From positions 4,214,281 through 4,278,280 of the forward strand of contig NC_031770.1 in assembly GCF_001522545.3 (NCBI RefSeq): a stretch of 64,000 nucleotides of DNA. Reading direction: 5' to 3'. The translations under genes and the position numbers were made by a program. The notes beneath the pieces are model-generated. The model saw only the letters and a program-made list of their open reading frames with translations. It searched no databases and was not told the DNA's origin. The DNA comes from Parus major. Lineage: Eukaryota; Chordata; Aves; Passeriformes; Paridae. Below are positions 60,802 through 64,000 of the stretch, in pieces (position 1 is the stretch's first letter; every line of letters starts with the position of its first letter).

Positions 60802-63800
60802 GCAGCTCTCTCTCCCTTCTGAGGTGCCTAGAGTCCTTTCTAAGCATTCCCTTTTTGTGATGGATTGTTTTGCAATGATTTTTTTATTCCATTTGGGACA
60901 GGAAGGTTTGGTGGTTTTCCTTTTCTGTTTAAAAGCAAAAACCTACTGTTGGTTACTTATTTTTGTTACCTGCTTGCCAGTGTTAACTCTCTACAGTTTC
61001 TTGTCTTAAGTTAAACAACTCTGCACACACCCTGGTAATAGCAAGTATGTCAAATGCATTACAACAGTTTTTAACTGTCAGTTCCCTACTTTGAATTTCT
61101 TTTACCCATTTTAAAAGCTTTTGGAAGAGAGCAACACTGAAGCACAGATGGCATCACTAGAAGTAAACATTGGCCATGATACAGTACAAATACCATACTG
61201 TGGCATCTGCTCTAAATTTAGTGTACACCACAGTCAAGTCAATAGCATGGGTTGATATTGGTTTACCTTTTAATGAGATCCACAATATGAGTAAAAAGTG
61301 GCAGAACAACATGTGAGACTCTTAGATTGTGAGTAAGGTTTCACCTCTTGAATGCTAACTCTCTGGCCGAAGCTCAAAATTTACTTTTAGGCACAGTCTG
61401 GATGCACAGTTTTCCAGATCCCAGTAATGCCAAGCCAAAAGGGAGGCAGGATTAGTCAATTTATTAAGCTGGTGACAGCTCCTCTGCACACTGATCTGCA
61501 CTAGCAGTGGCTCTGAGTAGCCCTCAGCTTCTCCCCAGAGGAACAACAAGCCAGCATTTAATGTCTGCATCCTCCTGAGTCTGGAGGTTTAATAACTGTG
61601 GAAGCAGCAAAAGGCAAAACAGTGTCTTAAAACAATCCTACATATAGGCTAATGATAAGAATTTTAAGCACAGAAGTGTTTAGGAATGCTGCTGCTGGGA
61701 GATTGGGGAGAAATAAATCACTAGATCTTATGTTTCTAATGTATTCGTGAAATACAACCCACCCCCGAGTCCTGCCTCTGTGAATACCTCAGGGTGCATT
61801 GCAGATCTCAGCAGTTTTTGAAAGAAGCCTTTTTGCCTTCTTTGCTGGTAAAGATACAATTTTCAGAGTCCCATGGAGAACCAGACATTCCAATCCCCAA
61901 GATAATCCCAGCAGGAACTGCCTGTCCCATTGTTTTATGCAGATTTGAACCTGTCTCCCCAGGTGCTACATGGGCACACCATAAGGGCCAACAGGCCAGT
62001 GGTACCTGCTTTAGCTCCTTGCCAACAAAGCCAAAAGAGAAGTCCAGGAGATGTCTGTGATCCCTACACTGATGATGCCTTTCCCTGCTGATAGGATGGC
62101 CTCCAGAAACACAGATCCTCTCCTTCCATGCACTAGGGCTCATCTTCTCAGTGCAAACACTTCATGATTTATGAGGGCAGAGGTAGAAAGCAAACCTTTT
62201 CTGTTTGTGTACACAACTAACCATCAGTTTGACTTCTGGCCATGTACAAAGTTTTGCTGCTTTACTGCCCTCGATCAACACAAAACCAAACGTCTACAGA
62301 GAAATTGCTATTCATAGCAAAACAGGAGTTGCCACCTAAGACCTTCTGTTGGATTAAACAGCCAGTCCATTATTTTCCTCATCATAGCTATTCCTTGTGT
62401 GTTTCAACTGCTCTGTTAGACAGCTCTTCAGGGATTAAGGAGTAATGTTTCATTTTTCAGTGATCCTTAACAAAATACAGCAAAAGTATCTACAATATAA
62501 CAGAAGGGGTGCTGTCATTGTTCCAAGCATATTATATTTTAGACTAGCTGAATAACCTTTTGGGAGCCAGAATGCTGATTCACACATAAAATGTTACATT
62601 CTCTTATCCATTAAGCCACATTTATGCAGAAATGCATTCCCTGTTTTGGACTGGGGTTTGCTCATCTGTAAAGAAAGAGACTTTATTCTCAACTGGGGGG
62701 TAAGATGAGCTAAGAATCTCATAATATTTTTCTTCCCATTACAGCTGGCCAGGCTATTGAGTACCTCAGTTACACGACCCACAGCATTAGGTAAAGCTAT
62801 ACTGAGTCTCACCCACTCCCTCCCATTGTGTGACACTAATAGCATGCTAGAACTCAAAATGGAATTATTTTCCTTCTTTTCCTCCCATGGGGCTTTACAG
62901 TCTCATCTGGTTTCAGCAGCAAGTATTTCTTAATAAAATGCTGCTGCTGCAGCAGAAGAGAGAGAACTGGGGCAGGGAATTAAAATTACCCAGTAGTTCA
63001 GATCACCACCTTCCCACCTTGATCTGGTTGACCAGGGGGTCACCCCACCTTTGCTTTCACCTGCTCACAGCCAGGCTGCAGTCCCAGCTTGTGTTACTCA
63101 TCTGTCAGAGCACTGCTGCAAAGGCATTGCTACATCAGCTGTATTTTGGCCACATGCTCAGACTGGACCAAGTCCCAAAATCTATTAAAAAAGTTCCAGG
63201 TTCTTTCTTGCAATCTCTTACTAACCAGCACATTTTTGAGAGTTATTTCAATAGGAACAGCCATTCAATCATTAGGCCACTGCTCTTTTGAAAATCTGCT
63301 CTGAGTCACTTAGAATCTAATTATCAATGGTATTTAAATCATCATCATTAAGGGAACCAAAGATGTTTTCTGTAAAGAGTAATTTTTGCCTCCAGATTTG
63401 TTTCATCAAGCAAGCAGAGGATGTCAAGATCTCCACAAAAGCAGATCATGGAAAAAAAGCAAGTCTCATACTGAGCTGCAGAACATCAGAAAACACTTAA
63501 AGATGTTAAGGCTCGAATAATTATGTAGCAAAAGCTTTTACATAATTTGTGTCACCACACTTAAATCTAAGAAAAACTTCAAGGGCCTCAAATATTTAAG
63601 ATGCATTTGCCAGAGTGTTGGAACCCGGATAAAACTCGCAGGGAAGAGAAGAATAAGTGGTCCAGTCACCAAGCCAAGGCAAGCTCCACCAGGGGAAAAA
63701 AGCTGAAGTCACATATTCAGGCTTTATTGCATGCTAAAAAACTAACAGAGCAGGACACTCTTTGCCTGTGTTGCCAGCAGTCTTTCCATGCATTTCAAAA

Positions 63801-64000
63801 CTAATGTGAATTACTGGTCAGAACAACAAATGGGATACTTTAGCATTAGCCTTACACTATGGTGTAGGTGTCTGCATTTCACAAATGCAGGAGAAATTCC
63901 CACTAATGCAGCCTTTGCTGCAGTTCATATCCCAGGGGGTTCCTGCAGATGTTGATGCTGTTGTAACGAAACTCAAGATGGGAGCTTTGCCGTCGGTTTT
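60802..64000. other. Noncoding sequence, no recognised gene
   Basis: Unique sequence with short open frames on both strands (the longest about 134 codons, plus strand 62887-63291) and none of recognisable family. No repeat, RNA gene or splice-site pair of note was seen up to the window end. Confidence 0.45.

Noticed and set aside
1..64000. Search for a bacterial- or phage-type system (operons, CRISPR arrays, defence islands)
   Set aside because: CR1 elements, CpG depletion, low coding density and splice-type signals show vertebrate nuclear DNA. No spaced direct-repeat array or gene cluster is present.

Overview
This window looks like vertebrate nuclear DNA, most likely from a bird. The main evidence is two CR1 (chicken repeat 1) LINE 3' ends in opposite orientations, at about 34.14-34.56 kb (minus) and 46.53-46.94 kb (plus), plus a short CR1-like scrap near 59.13 kb. 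Both longer copies have typical avian CR1 wording, and one still reads as the C-terminus of CR1 ORF2. The rest of the window fits a bird: interspersed-repeat density is low (about 0.9 kb recognised in 64 kb), the DNA is moderately AT-rich with strong CpG depletion, and there is one compact CpG island. Another archosaur or a turtle cannot be excluded from sequence alone.

I find no protein-coding gene that I can recognise. The open frames are short and scattered over all six frames. Many lack an ATG, and none except the CR1 frames resembles a protein family I know with confidence. The window therefore reads as intergenic or intronic DNA with one promoter-like island at its left end.

Layout. 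1-960 is ordinary AT-rich sequence. 975-1740 is a CpG island with GC boxes, a YY1-type site and a very good CTCF motif. Two strong minus-strand splice donors lie at its left edge, so the simplest model is a transcript starting in the island and running leftwards out of the window. From 1.74 to 34 kb the sequence is unique and noncoding, with a G/T-rich and A/C-rich pair at 3.04-3.36 kb, a GC-rich hairpin at 7.16-7.27 kb, and several stretches that look like conserved noncoding elements. From 34 to 47 kb come the two CR1 insertions and a fresh 73-bp tandem duplication at 39.66-39.81 kb. From 47 to 64 kb the sequence is again noncoding, with a possible exon at 52.95-53.21 kb and a doubtful minus-strand ORF at 60.41-60.80 kb.

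No operon, CRISPR array, rRNA, tRNA, intact transposon or new defence-type system is visible. The items most worth checking are the CpG island with its CTCF motif, the possible exon beside an element-like block near 52.6-53.2 kb, and the 73-bp tandem duplication.
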